Assembly (NCBI RefSeq): GCF_000745975.1
Contig: NZ_JQKJ01000001.1
Coordinates: 124,001 to 188,000 of the forward strand
Direction of reading: 5' to 3'
Length of the DNA stretch: 64,000 bases
Origin: Desulfobacter vibrioformis DSM 8776
GTDB taxonomy: Bacteria; Desulfobacterota; Desulfobacteria; Desulfobacterales; Desulfobacteraceae
Shown here: piece after piece, positions 8,777-16,895 of the stretch
Numbering within the stretch: the first letter of the stretch is position 1
Layout: each line of letters begins with the position of its first letter
The notes under the pieces: generated by a model
What the model saw: only the letters and a program-made list of their open reading frames with translations
Told to the model about the DNA's origin: nothing
The model's database searches: none
Made by a program: the position numbers and the translations under genes

Positions 8777-8863
8777 CAAGCTTTAGCTTGCCCCTTTCAG
8801 TCAGCTTTAGCTGAGAGCGAGACTTTCAGTCTCGATAGCATTCTATGGGCTTCCAGCCCATAG
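8777..8863. repeat. four tandem hairpins at the IS right end
   Basis: Four palindromes follow each other: CAAGC-TTTA-GCTTG, TCAGC-TTTA-GCTGA, CGAGACT-TTC-AGTCTCG and CTATGGGC-TTCCA-GCCCATAG. Stems grow from 5 to 8 bp. They begin 17 bases after the transposase stop. They are probably the right-end recognition structure of the element, and could also stop transcription entering from tnpA. Confidence 0.65.
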
Positions 8864-9072
8864 TGGTTGAATTTGAAAAAGATATTTTTTTGTAAAATAA
8901 CTTGGGACGCATTTAAATTCATTTTGATAACAGGATGTTACGCCAAGTTTTAAAAGTGAGATTTTTTTTCTCATGGCCGATACCTTTTCAAATTTAATCA
9001 AAGTACATTCGTAACTCATTGATTTTAGGTTTCAATAGGTATTGAAGCTTGAGAAAAAAAGAGGATTCGTTC

Positions 9073-9255
9073 ATGGGAATCTACACGGGTTTCGCTCCTG
9101 CCGGCAAATTAGGGTTTAAAGCACCATATCCGATCCCGGAAGAACATGCGGGCGCCTGGATGGTAATTGAGCTTTCTTCCGGGATTATCGGCAAAGCCAA
9201 GGGAACGGTGGAATGTTCTGATGTACTTAACCAGCCTCAGCATTGGAGAGAATAA
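9073..9255 (+). CDS. small unknown protein coupled to methyltransferase
   Basis: A 60-residue protein starts at the ATG at 9073, which has AGAGGA upstream. It begins [24 protein letters not shown] and has no Cys pair, membrane segment or known motif that I recognise; one Cys is near the end. Its TAA overlaps the ATG of the next gene (TAATG), with GGAGAG inside its own 3' end, so translation of the two is coupled. This supports it being a real gene. It could also be the surviving end of a longer gene broken near the IS element. Confidence 0.5.
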   Translation: MGIYTGFAPAGKLGFKAPYPIPEEHAGAWMVIELSSGIIGKAKGTVECSDVLNQPQHWRE

Positions 9256-10028
9256 TGAACGATGAATATAAATCAATTCATAAGTTTGATTTGGAATTGA
9301 TCGGCCAATATTTTGCGAGTCTGAAACGACAGGGGCCGGGGAGCCCGGAAGTAACCATCAAAGCATTGAGTTTTATCGACAATCTTAACGATAAATCACT
9401 TGTTGCAGACATTGGCTGCGGATCAGGTGGACAGACAATGATATTAGCACAGCATGCACCGGGGAATATTACAGGGATCGACATATTTCCTGCCTTTATC
9501 GACCTGTTTAATCAGAATGCTGAACAACTTGATCTTCAGGATAGAGTCAAAGGTATTGTTAAATCAATGGATGATCTTCCCTTCAAGGATGGGCAGTTGG
9601 ATCTTATATGGTCCGAAGGTGCGATCTACAATATTGGCTTTGAACGGGGACTTAATGAATGGCGCAAATTTCTGAAAACAGGGGGCTATCTTGCAGTTTC
9701 GGAAGGAACATGGTTTACAGAGGAACGCCCTGCAGAGATCGAAGCGTTCTGGATGGATGCCTATCCGGAAATAGACACGGTTTCCAATAAGGTGGCGCAG
9801 ATGCAAAAATCCGGGTATATGCCGGTCGCCGCTTTTATTTTGCCTGAAAACTGCTGGACGGCAAATTACTTTGCGCCCAAAGTAGAAGCAGATGAAGTTT
9901 TCTTGAAACAGAATGCCGGCAACAAAAATGCCGAAGAATTTATCGCAAACCAGCGGCATGAAGCTCAACTATATCAAAAGTACAAAGATTACTATGGGTA
10001 TGCTTTTTATATAGGGAAAAAAATTTAA
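9255..10028 (+). CDS. class I SAM-dependent methyltransferase
   Basis: The 257-residue protein has the Rossmann-type methyltransferase fold. Motif I is [15 protein letters not shown], motif II ends in [14 protein letters not shown], and motif III/IV covers [33 protein letters not shown]-terminal half of about 110 residues follows. It resembles the UbiE/COQ5-like small-molecule group; the substrate is unknown. The start is set at the ATG at 9255, because it overlaps the stop of the upstream 60-residue ORF and has GGAGAG in position. A long hairpin follows the gene. Confidence 0.85.
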   Translation: MNDEYKSIHKFDLELIGQYFASLKRQGPGSPEVTIKALSFIDNLNDKSLVADIGCGSGGQTMILAQHAPGNITGIDIFPAFIDLFNQNAEQLDLQDRVKGIVKSMDDLPFKDGQLDLIWSEGAIYNIGFERGLNEWRKFLKTGGYLAVSEGTWFTEERPAEIEAFWMDAYPEIDTVSNKVAQMQKSGYMPVAAFILPENCWTANYFAPKVEADEVFLKQNAGNKNAEEFIANQRHEAQLYQKYKDYYGYAFYIGKKI

Positions 10029-10071
10029 ACCGTTTTTTAAATTTTCGATACAAAAGACGGCATATCGCCGG

Positions 10072-10110
10072 CCAATTCACCGGGTGGCATACAGCTCCCC
10101 GGTGAATTGG
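10072..10110. terminator. bidirectional terminator-type hairpin
   Basis: A perfect 13-bp stem (10072-10084 with 10098-10110; CCAATTCACCGGG against its complement) encloses a 13-base loop. It sits between two convergent genes. No long T-run follows on either strand. Confidence 0.55.
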
Positions 10111-10119
10111 AAACATGCG

Positions 10120-10872
10120 CTATTTTAAAATCCGGATGTCAACGTCATCAAATCCTTTCATTAATTCAATGAAGCCCGGCACTTGATCCTCTTCGTTGCT
10201 TGTCGTGTGATAAGGATAAACCAACCTGGGCTTAAATGCCTTAACGGCATCGGCTGCCATTGCTGAATCCATGGTATATGGCAGATTCATCGGAATAAAG
10301 GCCGCATCAATCTTTTCCAAAGCTTTCATCTCCGGCGTGTTTTCAGTATCTCCTGCCACATAAATGCGCTTATCTGCGAATGTGAGGATGTATCCGTTGC
10401 CTTCACCCTTTGGATGAAAGGGCGTACCGTTTTCACGTTTATGGACCAGGTTGTATGCCGGGATGGCCTCGATTGGAAATCCACTCACTGTTTTTTTGTC
10501 TCCATTTGCCATGAGGATCGGAGACCATTTCATGGCTTCGATTTGTTCAGCGCATTTTTGAGTCATCACAACAATGGTGTTATCTTTTATGATTTGTTCC
10601 AGAGCCGCTATATCCAAGTGATCTCGGTGATGATGCGTAATCAGGATCAGATCCGCTTTTGGTAGGGATGTATAATCTCCAACCTTTGTCCATGGATCGA
10701 CATGGATTATTTTCCCGCTATATTTAAACATAAGGGTTCCGTGGCCGATCAAGGTTATTTTCAAATCGCCTTTTGCCGTTGGAATTATGTCTGTTTCGGC
10801 TGCTTGAGCATAAATTCCCATTCCGAATACAAATACCAATGAAACCATGCCTGCCAATAAAAATAGTATCAT
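10120..10872 (-). CDS. exported MBL-fold metal-dependent hydrolase
   Basis: This 250-residue metallo-beta-lactamase-fold protein carries the metal motif THHHRDHLD (H-x-H-x-D-H) near residue 80. Later metal residues lie in VAGDTENTPEMK and the C-terminal YPYHTTS. It is closest in pattern to the UlaG/YtnP-type 'L-ascorbate-6-P lactonase-like' branch, not to true beta-lactamases. The first ~25 residues are hydrophobic and end in A-Q-A-A-E-T-D, a typical signal peptide, so it should act in the periplasm. GGAGAAGAAA precedes the ATG. The substrate is unknown. Confidence 0.85.
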   Translation of the reverse strand: MILFLLAGMVSLVFVFGMGIYAQAAETDIIPTAKGDLKITLIGHGTLMFKYSGKIIHVDPWTKVGDYTSLPKADLILITHHHRDHLDIAALEQIIKDNTIVVMTQKCAEQIEAMKWSPILMANGDKKTVSGFPIEAIPAYNLVHKRENGTPFHPKGEGNGYILTFADKRIYVAGDTENTPEMKALEKIDAAFIPMNLPYTMDSAMAADAVKAFKPRLVYPYHTTSNEEDQVPGFIELMKGFDDVDIRILK

Positions 10873-11087
10873 TTTCTTCTCCGTCTTAATTCAAACATAT
10901 GGCATCATAGAAAACAGATATTGGCACCAGGAGAAACTTGCCGGATGCCGTCAAAGCCATTTGTGCGTGTAAATTTTATCCACGTTACATAAAACAATTT
11001 GAAAAATCAATAATCTCGTTCATTGTGCCGCTGCCGTTGGTACGATATATATCACGGAATCTAAAATTTAAAATTGAGCAGAATTGT

Positions 11088-11238
11088 ATGAGTGAACATG
11101 TGATTGAGAATATAAGAAAATACTACCTTGAGATGCTGCCGTTCAACAAGGTTCTTGGAATTGATATCAAAAATTGACCTTTACAATGAACAGGATGTCC
11201 GGATCGCTACAGGAACCGGCACTTATCTGATTGGCTGA
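11088..11238 (+). pseudogene. internally deleted hotdog thioesterase remnant
   Basis: A frame starting at 11088 reads MSEHVIENIRKYYLEMLPFN then KVLGIDIKN before a stop at 11177, matching the N-terminal helix and first strand of PaaI/YiiD-type thioesterases (L-P-F-x-x-x-L-G-I). In another frame, just before 11238, the DNA reads N-E-Q-D-V-R-I-A-T-G-T-G-T-Y-L-I-G then stop, matching the family's last strand (A-x-G-T-Y/F). The roughly 90 central residues are missing. This is what a deletion within a thioesterase gene would leave. Confidence 0.5.
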
Positions 11239-11255
11239 AAAAAGGGGGAGGGGAG

Positions 11256-11666
11256 ATGAAACCTTGTCGCGAATGCCGGCACCAGATATCCGAACAAGCA
11301 ATGGCTTGTCCGCAGTGCGGAGCACCGTTCCCAGCCAAAGAAAAATGGGATGGCTGGGGTTTTGAATACAAATCAAAAGCAATCCTGTTCGGGTGGCCAT
11401 GGGTTCACATCTCATTCAAGTACAGTCCAAACAGGATACCTGTCCCGGCAAAAGGCATCATCGCCATCGGACAATTTGCATGTGGCATTTTCACATTATC
11501 CCAATTCGGGTTTGGTGTTATCAGCGTCAGCCAGTTCACTGTTGCCGGCTATGCTCTGGCCCAATTTGCCGTAGCATATTCGTTGATCGCGCAAATAGGA
11601 ATCTACCTTCACGAAGGACATGGACAACTCGTCAAGAGCATTGCAGAGCTGATAAGAATGTTCTAA
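11256..11666 (+). CDS. zinc-ribbon membrane-associated protein
   Basis: The 136-residue protein opens with a zinc ribbon: C4-x2-C7 (CREC) and C18-x2-C21 (CPQC). A middle part (about 30-60) contains aromatic residues. The C-terminal half is a hydrophobic repeat region in which a G-x-x-x-x-x-Q-F unit recurs four to five times (GIIAIGQFACGIFTLSQF, GFGVISVSQF, GYALAQF). The regular period suggests a small repeat fold or membrane-embedded hairpins. AGGGGAG lies close before the ATG. The function is unknown. Confidence 0.7.
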   Translation: MKPCRECRHQISEQAMACPQCGAPFPAKEKWDGWGFEYKSKAILFGWPWVHISFKYSPNRIPVPAKGIIAIGQFACGIFTLSQFGFGVISVSQFTVAGYALAQFAVAYSLIAQIGIYLHEGHGQLVKSIAELIRMF

Positions 11667-11784
11667 GGCGGCAGAGCCGCAGAAAATAGAGACTGGAAAC
11701 TAGAAACAAGAAGAAAGGAGTCTAACAATTTCTTGTTTTTTGTGACAGAAGCTCAGGAGTAAGGCACTAACGTCATAAAAAAGA

Positions 11785-12201
11785 TTAAGGGCTTGAGCTT
11801 GTTTCTATCCAATTTTCGAGCCGTAAACCATCGACTCTCACAAACTCACGTATGTTGTTAGAAACCAGGATTAAAGATTCACTTCGGGCATGGCCTGCAA
11901 TATGCAGATCATTGACCCCGATAGAGGTACCTTTCTTTTCTAAATCCGCTCTGATATTTCCATAGTGGGCGGCGGCATTATCATCATAGGGAAGGACTTC
12001 CAGACGGGATACAAAATCTTCTACTTTTCGCAGATTGTGTGACACCATAGCGCTTTTTTCAACACCATGTAATAATTCTGCTAACGTGATTGAACTAATA
12101 CACATCCGGCCTGCATGGGCGTTAAAAATGTCCAATACTTCAAGTGGTCGACGCTTAATCACATAAATAACGATATTGGTGTCCAACATATATTTCAGCA
12201 T
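11785..12201 (-). CDS. vapC: VapC-type PIN-domain toxin
   Basis: The 138-residue protein is a PIN-domain ribonuclease of the VapC family. It has the first acidic residue in YMLDTNIVIY (D7), a Glu in SITLAELLHGVEKS, Asp in VNDLHIAGHA and a conserved SNNIREFVRVDGL end. VapC toxins of this subgroup cleave initiator tRNA-fMet in the anticodon loop. All catalytic acids are present. Its ATG overlaps the stop of the antitoxin gene by one base (TAATG), the standard vapBC arrangement. Confidence 0.92.
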   Translation of the reverse strand: MLKYMLDTNIVIYVIKRRPLEVLDIFNAHAGRMCISSITLAELLHGVEKSAMVSHNLRKVEDFVSRLEVLPYDDNAAAHYGNIRADLEKKGTSIGVNDLHIAGHARSESLILVSNNIREFVRVDGLRLENWIETSSSP

Positions 12202-12434
12202 TAAAAAGATTCCCTTTCTGATTGTTCTTGTGAAGCACGTTCCGTCATAAAATCATCTGAGACGCCATCTTCAGAAAGAAAAAAGCTATCCCATGTGTTT
12301 TCCACAGGTGAAAGTATACGGTCTTTGCCGACAACACGCACAACAACTTTTTTCACATTTTCCGGGAATCGGCTGTCAACCGGTAATCTTACCGCTTGGG
12401 TTCTATTATTTACAAAGACGGTTCCTACATCCAT
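12201..12434 (-). CDS. vapB: VapB-type antitoxin
   Basis: The 77-residue protein has the AbrB/SpoVT-type N-terminus of VapB: VGTVFVNNRTQAVRLPVDSRFPENVKKVVVR, with the typical N-R-S/T-Q-A-V-R-L-P motif. The acidic C-terminus would wrap the toxin. AGGAGA stands before the ATG. A palindrome 24 bases upstream is a likely autoregulatory operator. Confidence 0.92.
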   Translation of the reverse strand: MDVGTVFVNNRTQAVRLPVDSRFPENVKKVVVRVVGKDRILSPVENTWDSFFLSEDGVSDDFMTERASQEQSERESF

Positions 12435-12457
12435 GGCCAGTCTCCTATAATTAGTTC

Positions 12458-12480
12458 GCTATATATGTAAAGTATATAGC
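12458..12480. promoter_or_regulatory. candidate VapBC operator palindrome
   Basis: GCTATATA (12458-12465) and TATATAGC (12473-12480) form a perfect inverted repeat with a 7-base centre, directly upstream of vapB. VapB-type antitoxins bind such palindromes to repress their own operon. Confidence 0.5.
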
Positions 12481-12729
12481 ATGGAAGTGTATTCAGCAAT
12501 GGTAGATAGTGCTGATTTTTGTACATATGATTTTTCCTCCCAACCACTTAAACTTATCTACCACGTTTTCAGCTTCCGCAGGAGTAACAGGGATAGTCTG
12601 ATGTGGTGATTTATCCTAACGCGGGAACCCCGCAACCAAATGAAAATATTTAATCCAAAGCTTTACGGTGAATTTTGTGACCTCTTGTCAAGGCTGAACA
12701 GATATTTCCAGATTGACATAATTTCTGGT

Positions 12730-14610
12730 CTACCGCTGGTATCGATACTTCATCACTGACTGCATGTTACGAATCACCAGGAATGCTTCTTTAAGGAGGT
12801 TGCGATCAACATGCGAAAGGTTGTCCGGTGACACAAAGTTGTCCATTTCCTTGCCGGCTTTGACCTGTCTTGCCTGGTGCTGGATGCGCAGATTGCTTAT
12901 AAACTCAAGCGCATCGTGCAGATCCCTGGCACTGTCGTTAGAGATAGCTTTGCTGCTTTCCATCAAATAAAGGCGATCCAGGGTGTTGATTGCGTTACTG
13001 CACAGGGCAAGGGCGTAGATACGGACAAGGTCCACAATGGGGACAATGCCGTTGAGCTTGACATCAAATGTATGGTCGTGTTCTCCTCCTTTGATTAATA
13101 CAAAATTACGAAAAAATCCAAGTGGTGGTTGGCGGGAAAGCGCGTTCCTTGTCATATGGGCCAGGAAGATACGATTGCCGCGGGTCTTGCCTAATACATG
13201 CTCACGCAGGTTTTGAAACAGGCTCCGGTTGCCGTATATGCAACGTAAATCAAAAAAAACACTGGTCAGCATCAGGGCTTCGGGCTCAGGCTGGTCAATC
13301 CACTGGTTGAAATTTTTTTTCCAGACTTTCAGGGGTTGGCGCCAATCATAGTTGGTCGCCATCATGTCGCCGGGGCAGTAGACGTAACCACAGGCGTTGA
13401 GTCCATCACAGACATGTCTGGCCAGCAGACTGAAGTATTTGCTATGCTCTTTGGGAATGTAATCATCCGCCAGGATCAGGATATTATCCTGATCCGTCTT
13501 GGCAATCTGTTCCTCTCGGGCCTGGGAGCCAGCGGCGACCCAGGCGTAGGTCACGGGAGCAGGCCCCAGTCTTTTTTCGGCCAACTGAAGCAGACGTGTA
13601 GTGACGGCATCTGTGATAGACGTAATCAGGTGCCCTGCGCTCATGGCTGTTGCCCCGGAGGCGACCAGATTGACCAGCAGCTCGGGGATCTTTGCCGTTA
13701 CCTCCTTTATCTTGTCAATATCAGTGTGTTTGTAGATATCACCGACAATATCGACCGTAGAGCAGGTGTGCTGTCTGGTGAGATCCGTGGCGGTAATCAT
13801 GCCCGCCAGGCGGTTGTTGGCCATCACCGGCATATGATGGACGTTGTAGCGGGCCATTTGAAGTTGGGCCTTAAAAACAAAATCGCTGCTGTTAATCCTA
13901 GCCGGGTTCTCGGTCATGATTTCACTTACCCTGTCGTTAAGATCCAGGTCCTTGGCAATAACCCGGTTGCGCAGGTCACGGTCGGTAACAATCCCGATCA
14001 GTTTTTGTTCGCGGCGTTCTGGTTCGTGGTATATAAGGATTGAAGATACACGCTTTTGGTTCATTACCTGGGCAATCTCCTGTATGGTGGCTGTAACCGG
14101 CACTTTGACCGGGGTGCGGCGTAACAGTTCCCTGACCGGTGTAAGCATCAAGTTGAGCTGGGCCTGATCACTTTGACTGAACAGGCTTATGGCTTGACGC
14201 TGCCATCTACTTTGCACTTCATCCGAGGTATCGAAGAAACTGTTGAGCTGGGCATTTTGATCGCAAATCCAGCATAGATCAGCAGCGCAGAGCTGATATA
14301 CCAGGGTGTCCTCCATGGCAAATGCTTTGAGCTTGTCCCGGCTTCCGACGTGGGATGAACGATATCCAAACATATCATTTTCACCGAGGCGGGCCTGCAG
14401 CTCACCGTTTGCTGTATTAAGTTCCACCTTTCCGGTACGGATCAAGTAAAAGTGATCAAACAGGGTTCCGGTATCGGGTATCTCGGAACCTTTGCGAAAA
14501 TAGCGTATCTGTAGCTTTTCCGGCAAGTCGGACAAGGTTTTTTCCGACAATAGGCCAAATGGATGGTTGTTTGCCAGAAAGCTGCGTATTTCCTGTAATT
14601 CAATATTCAT
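12730..14610 (-). CDS. cNMP-binding/CBS/DUF294 nucleotidyltransferase-like signalling protein
   Basis: The 626-residue protein has four parts. Residues ~1-130 form a cyclic-nucleotide-binding-like domain (FYLIRTGKVEL near 55). Residues ~160-285 hold two CBS motifs (GIVTDRDLRNRVI; GMITATDLTRQ). Residues ~300-440 are the DUF294 nucleotidyltransferase-like domain with G361-S362 and D373-x-D375. The rest is the DUF294 C-terminal substrate-binding-like domain. It is a soluble signalling protein of unknown substrate, probably acting on nucleotides or as a PII-uridylyltransferase-like regulator. No partner exonuclease or transporter, often seen beside this family, lies next to it. Confidence 0.88.
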   Translation of the reverse strand: MNIELQEIRSFLANNHPFGLLSEKTLSDLPEKLQIRYFRKGSEIPDTGTLFDHFYLIRTGKVELNTANGELQARLGENDMFGYRSSHVGSRDKLKAFAMEDTLVYQLCAADLCWICDQNAQLNSFFDTSDEVQSRWQRQAISLFSQSDQAQLNLMLTPVRELLRRTPVKVPVTATIQEIAQVMNQKRVSSILIYHEPERREQKLIGIVTDRDLRNRVIAKDLDLNDRVSEIMTENPARINSSDFVFKAQLQMARYNVHHMPVMANNRLAGMITATDLTRQHTCSTVDIVGDIYKHTDIDKIKEVTAKIPELLVNLVASGATAMSAGHLITSITDAVTTRLLQLAEKRLGPAPVTYAWVAAGSQAREEQIAKTDQDNILILADDYIPKEHSKYFSLLARHVCDGLNACGYVYCPGDMMATNYDWRQPLKVWKKNFNQWIDQPEPEALMLTSVFFDLRCIYGNRSLFQNLREHVLGKTRGNRIFLAHMTRNALSRQPPLGFFRNFVLIKGGEHDHTFDVKLNGIVPIVDLVRIYALALCSNAINTLDRLYLMESSKAISNDSARDLHDALEFISNLRIQHQARQVKAGKEMDNFVSPDNLSHVDRNLLKEAFLVIRNMQSVMKYRYQR

Positions 14611-15172
14611 CTACCTTATTTAATTCCTTTTTAAACCGGCGAAAACCATCCTTAAAATCGATGATTAACCCCAACGTTGCAGACGTCATAAGGATTTGAG
14701 CTTCAAGGCATACGGTTGAAGTTGTCGTAATCTACCACAAAACTTTGATAACGCCGAAGATAAAATTTTCATGGCTTCCCCGAAGGGTAAAAATTTTAAG
14801 TCAACTTTTACCGCCGGCCATGACCGCCAACACCTGTTCATCGGTGATAACATTTTACAAGCAGAATTTTAGGAACTGGGTAAAGCGGAAAAGTCTTTTT
14901 CTTGACAGCCACTTGCTTCACAGGGAAACTCCAAGGTGGTCTTCCATACAAAAAATGGATCTTGTTTTGGAGGTAGTCTTCACCTAAAACACTTCAGTTT
15001 GATCGGCCCAATTTTATATCTCAGGTCCTCAATAACAAAAGGGTCCAACAGCGCTTCCATAAAGGCTTTGGAAATATATGAATTGCATCTAAAAGAGATA
15101 GAGAGTAAGGATAAGAACTTAAAAATCGGAGAAAGCACGTTTTCCTGGTGATTCAATCATTGGGAGTAGCTT
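14611..15172. other. 562-base region without a supported gene
   Basis: Two overlapping frames (14745-14987 and 14936-15151) have no clear start signals and match nothing I know. The second contains L-I-G-P-I-L-Y-L-R-S-S-I-T-K at 15000-15041. A diverged copy of that DNA recurs at 16542, so this may be decayed coding sequence. Confidence 0.5.
15001..15041. repeat. diverged direct repeat, copy 1
   Basis: This 41-base stretch (starting GATCGGCCCAATTTT) matches 16542-16582 (starting GATCTGCCTGATTTT) at about 32 of 41 positions without gaps. The two copies bracket the unknown 290-residue gene and the TnpB-like gene. Confidence 0.4.
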
Positions 15173-16045
15173 GTGGGGAAAAAAGCGAAAAAGATGAAGA
15201 AAAGGAGACTTAAGAAAAAGATGTCAATCCATGATACCACCAACAGGCAATCGCTGGCGCGCAGAATAGAGGTGTCAGAGGATTCAATGCCTCGAGGTGA
15301 GAATGACGGGAGAAGGCTCCTAACTACGATGACCAAAGAAATTTATATGCTGGCCAGATTGCATTATGATTTGTTGAATCCAGAAAAAATAAGTCGGGTG
15401 TTTTTAAAGCTTCGTTGTATGGAACATGATCCGGTTCAAGATAGATGGGTATGGCTGTACGAGGCGGAAGCTAAGAGATTGAAGTTCAAGGGCACATATA
15501 AGGATATTCCTATTGAAAGAAGACCGATCGTTCTTGGGGCTTTTTTCTTCAGAAACAAGGGGGAAATGATTCTGGATCTCAATTCCTTTGACCGGGCCAT
15601 CAAAGCAGTCGTGTTTTTCGACAAGTATTTACCAAGAAAAGCCGCTAAGGCCAAAGACATCACTGTTTTGAACAAGTTTCATGATGGTTCGAAAGGCTTT
15701 GTCCCTAAACATCAGGATTTTTTCGATAAGGGACTGGAAGAGGTGATTGATCCCGATGGCCTGATTGACGGCCTGAGGAGGGATACGTCCACTATCGAGA
15801 ACCCTATAGAAAAAGCCAATGCCGCATATCCCCTAATGATGGAAGGGTTTCAAAAATCCATTTCGGAAGTTGAACGTATGCCCATTCATTTCTATGAAGA
15901 TGGGATATCCAGCCTAAAGGGGCGTCTCTCCTTGCGAGAAATAATTGCCATGCAGCATTGGCAAGGAAATAGCGATTATTCGCTCAATAATGTGTTCGAG
16001 CAGATCTTGCAACTGATGTTGCCATCACCGAAACCCGAAAAATAG
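15173..16045 (+). CDS. hypothetical protein with Lys/Arg-rich N-terminus
   Basis: I do not recognise this 290-residue protein. It begins with a very basic tail (KKAKKMKKRRLKKKM, about residues 3-17). A soluble, mixed alpha/beta body follows, with KIRCMEHDPVQDRWVWLYEAEAKRLKF-like stretches, a hydrophobic GAFFFRNKGEMILDL strand near 125, and a helical C-terminus. It starts with GTG at 15173, supported by GGGAG six bases upstream. The basic tail suggests nucleic-acid binding. The adjacent IS66 TnpB-like gene and flanking repeats place it in an accessory segment. Confidence 0.6.
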   Translation: MGKKAKKMKKRRLKKKMSIHDTTNRQSLARRIEVSEDSMPRGENDGRRLLTTMTKEIYMLARLHYDLLNPEKISRVFLKLRCMEHDPVQDRWVWLYEAEAKRLKFKGTYKDIPIERRPIVLGAFFFRNKGEMILDLNSFDRAIKAVVFFDKYLPRKAAKAKDITVLNKFHDGSKGFVPKHQDFFDKGLEEVIDPDGLIDGLRRDTSTIENPIEKANAAYPLMMEGFQKSISEVERMPIHFYEDGISSLKGRLSLREIIAMQHWQGNSDYSLNNVFEQILQLMLPSPKPEK

Positions 16046-16138
16046 AGGGGGGGGGGATCGGGTCAGGTTTTGATTATATTTATAACCAATGAAAGCATCG
16101 GATAAACCTTTGACAGGCTTAAGGAATCGACAAAAAAC

Positions 16139-16495
16139 ATGATATACATACCACCACAGTCAATTATTTTCGCGATTCCAGAACATATCAGTTTTGATAT
16201 TTCTATCGATCAAATAACAGGCATTTGTAAAAGATACAGATTAGATTATTTCTCAGGAGATATTTATGCCTTCAGAGATAAAAATGAAATCCAAATAGGC
16301 TTACTAACCTATGATGGCCATGGAATTCAATGGTGTATAAAAAGATACTCAGAGGGAAAAATCAGTTGGTGGCCTCATGATACTGAAGTTGTACAATTGT
16401 TGCCAAGAGATCTACAAATCATGCTTTGGGGTGGTAATCCCAGCAAAATTAAAATGCCAGATATGTGGAAACCAATTCAGAATCTAAAGCGGTAA
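16139..16495 (+). CDS. solitary IS66 Orf2 (TnpB)-like protein
   Basis: The 118-residue protein follows the IS66 TnpB pattern over most of its length. DYFSGDIYAFRDKNEIQIG matches the family D-x-F-S-G-x-x-F-V-F-R segment, LLTYDGHGIQWCIKRYSEGKISWW matches the W/Y-D-G-x-G-x-x-L-x-x-K-R-L-x-x-G-x-F-x-W segment, and QLLPRDLQIMLWGG matches the C-terminal L-x-x-L-L-x-G. AAGGAA stands upstream of the ATG. No IS66 tnpA or tnpC is nearby, so it is either a relict or a domesticated stand-alone gene. Confidence 0.65.
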   Translation: MIYIPPQSIIFAIPEHISFDISIDQITGICKRYRLDYFSGDIYAFRDKNEIQIGLLTYDGHGIQWCIKRYSEGKISWWPHDTEVVQLLPRDLQIMLWGGNPSKIKMPDMWKPIQNLKR

Positions 16496-16541
16496 AGCGC
16501 AATTTTTTTAAATGAAAACAGCGCCTCAAATATTACGATTT

Positions 16542-16582
16542 GATCTGCCTGATTTTGCATATCAGGCCCACAATAACAAATG
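16542..16582. repeat. diverged direct repeat, copy 2
   Basis: This is the partner of 15001-15041, about 78% identical without gaps. Translated, the two copies share L-I-x-x-I-L-x-x-R-x-x-I-T, hinting at shared coding ancestry. Confidence 0.4.
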
Positions 16583-16827
16583 AAATCAACGCCTTTACTG
16601 GCAAGGATTACACACTACATAAATACCATAATTGCTCAGTCTATTTTATGTCATTAAATTGTTTTTGGTGAGTTTTCGTACAGTAACGGAAATAATAAAT
16701 AAAGAAAGTGTCCCTCGCGTTTCTACGCTATGATTGATTCCCAAGAAATAATTATTAGTTCCCACTGGAATTACAGTCAGCATACCGATCCTGAATCGAG
16801 ACTTTTGTTTTCAACGAAATCCCAATC

Positions 16828-16856
16828 TTGACACACTGTCAATCAGGATGTAAAGT
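16828..16856 (+). promoter_or_regulatory. sigma-70 promoter of the three-gene module
   Basis: TTGACA (16828-16833) is separated by 17 bases from TAAAGT (16851-16856). An inverted repeat TTGACAC...GTGTCAA (16828-16834 and 16855-16861) covers both boxes. A 17-base direct repeat (16838-16854 and 16857-16873, 13 of 17 identical) also overlaps the -10 box. This layout fits a self-repressed operon. Confidence 0.55.
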
Positions 16857-16895
16857 GTCAAGTAAGATGTAAACTTAAAATGGGGAGGGATGGAT

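Larger units (their letters stand above)
8289..8863 (+). mobile_element. IS200/IS605-type insertion sequence with hairpin ends
   Basis: The element consists of one TnpA gene and structured ends. On the left, TGGAC-TTTA-GTCCA (8289-8302) is a 5-bp hairpin with a TTTA loop. On the right are four consecutive hairpins at 8777-8790, 8801-8814, 8818-8834 and 8843-8863; the first two also have TTTA loops. IS200/IS605 elements lack terminal inverted repeats, and TnpA recognises subterminal hairpins, which fits. The exact cleavage sites cannot be fixed by eye, so the limits are approximate. No tnpB/IscB-type accessory gene is present. Confidence 0.7.
16496..16889. other. intergenic region with repeat copy and promoter
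   Basis: No gene is supported in these 394 bases. They hold the second copy of the diverged repeat (16542-16582) and, at 16828-16873, a promoter with operator-like repeats for the downstream three-gene module. Confidence 0.55.

Noticed and set aside
8777-8863. Tandem hairpins as a CRISPR array
   Set aside because: The units differ in sequence and have no constant repeat or spacers; they fit IS end structures.
7286-14680. Shared 13-base string CCCCAACGTTGCA near 7288 and 14670
   Set aside because: A repeat this short is expected by chance in 64 kb, and its flanks differ.
14745-15151. Two overlapping small frames before the Lys-rich gene
   Set aside because: They lack start signals and known motifs. 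They may be decayed coding DNA, and only the repeat inside them is reported.
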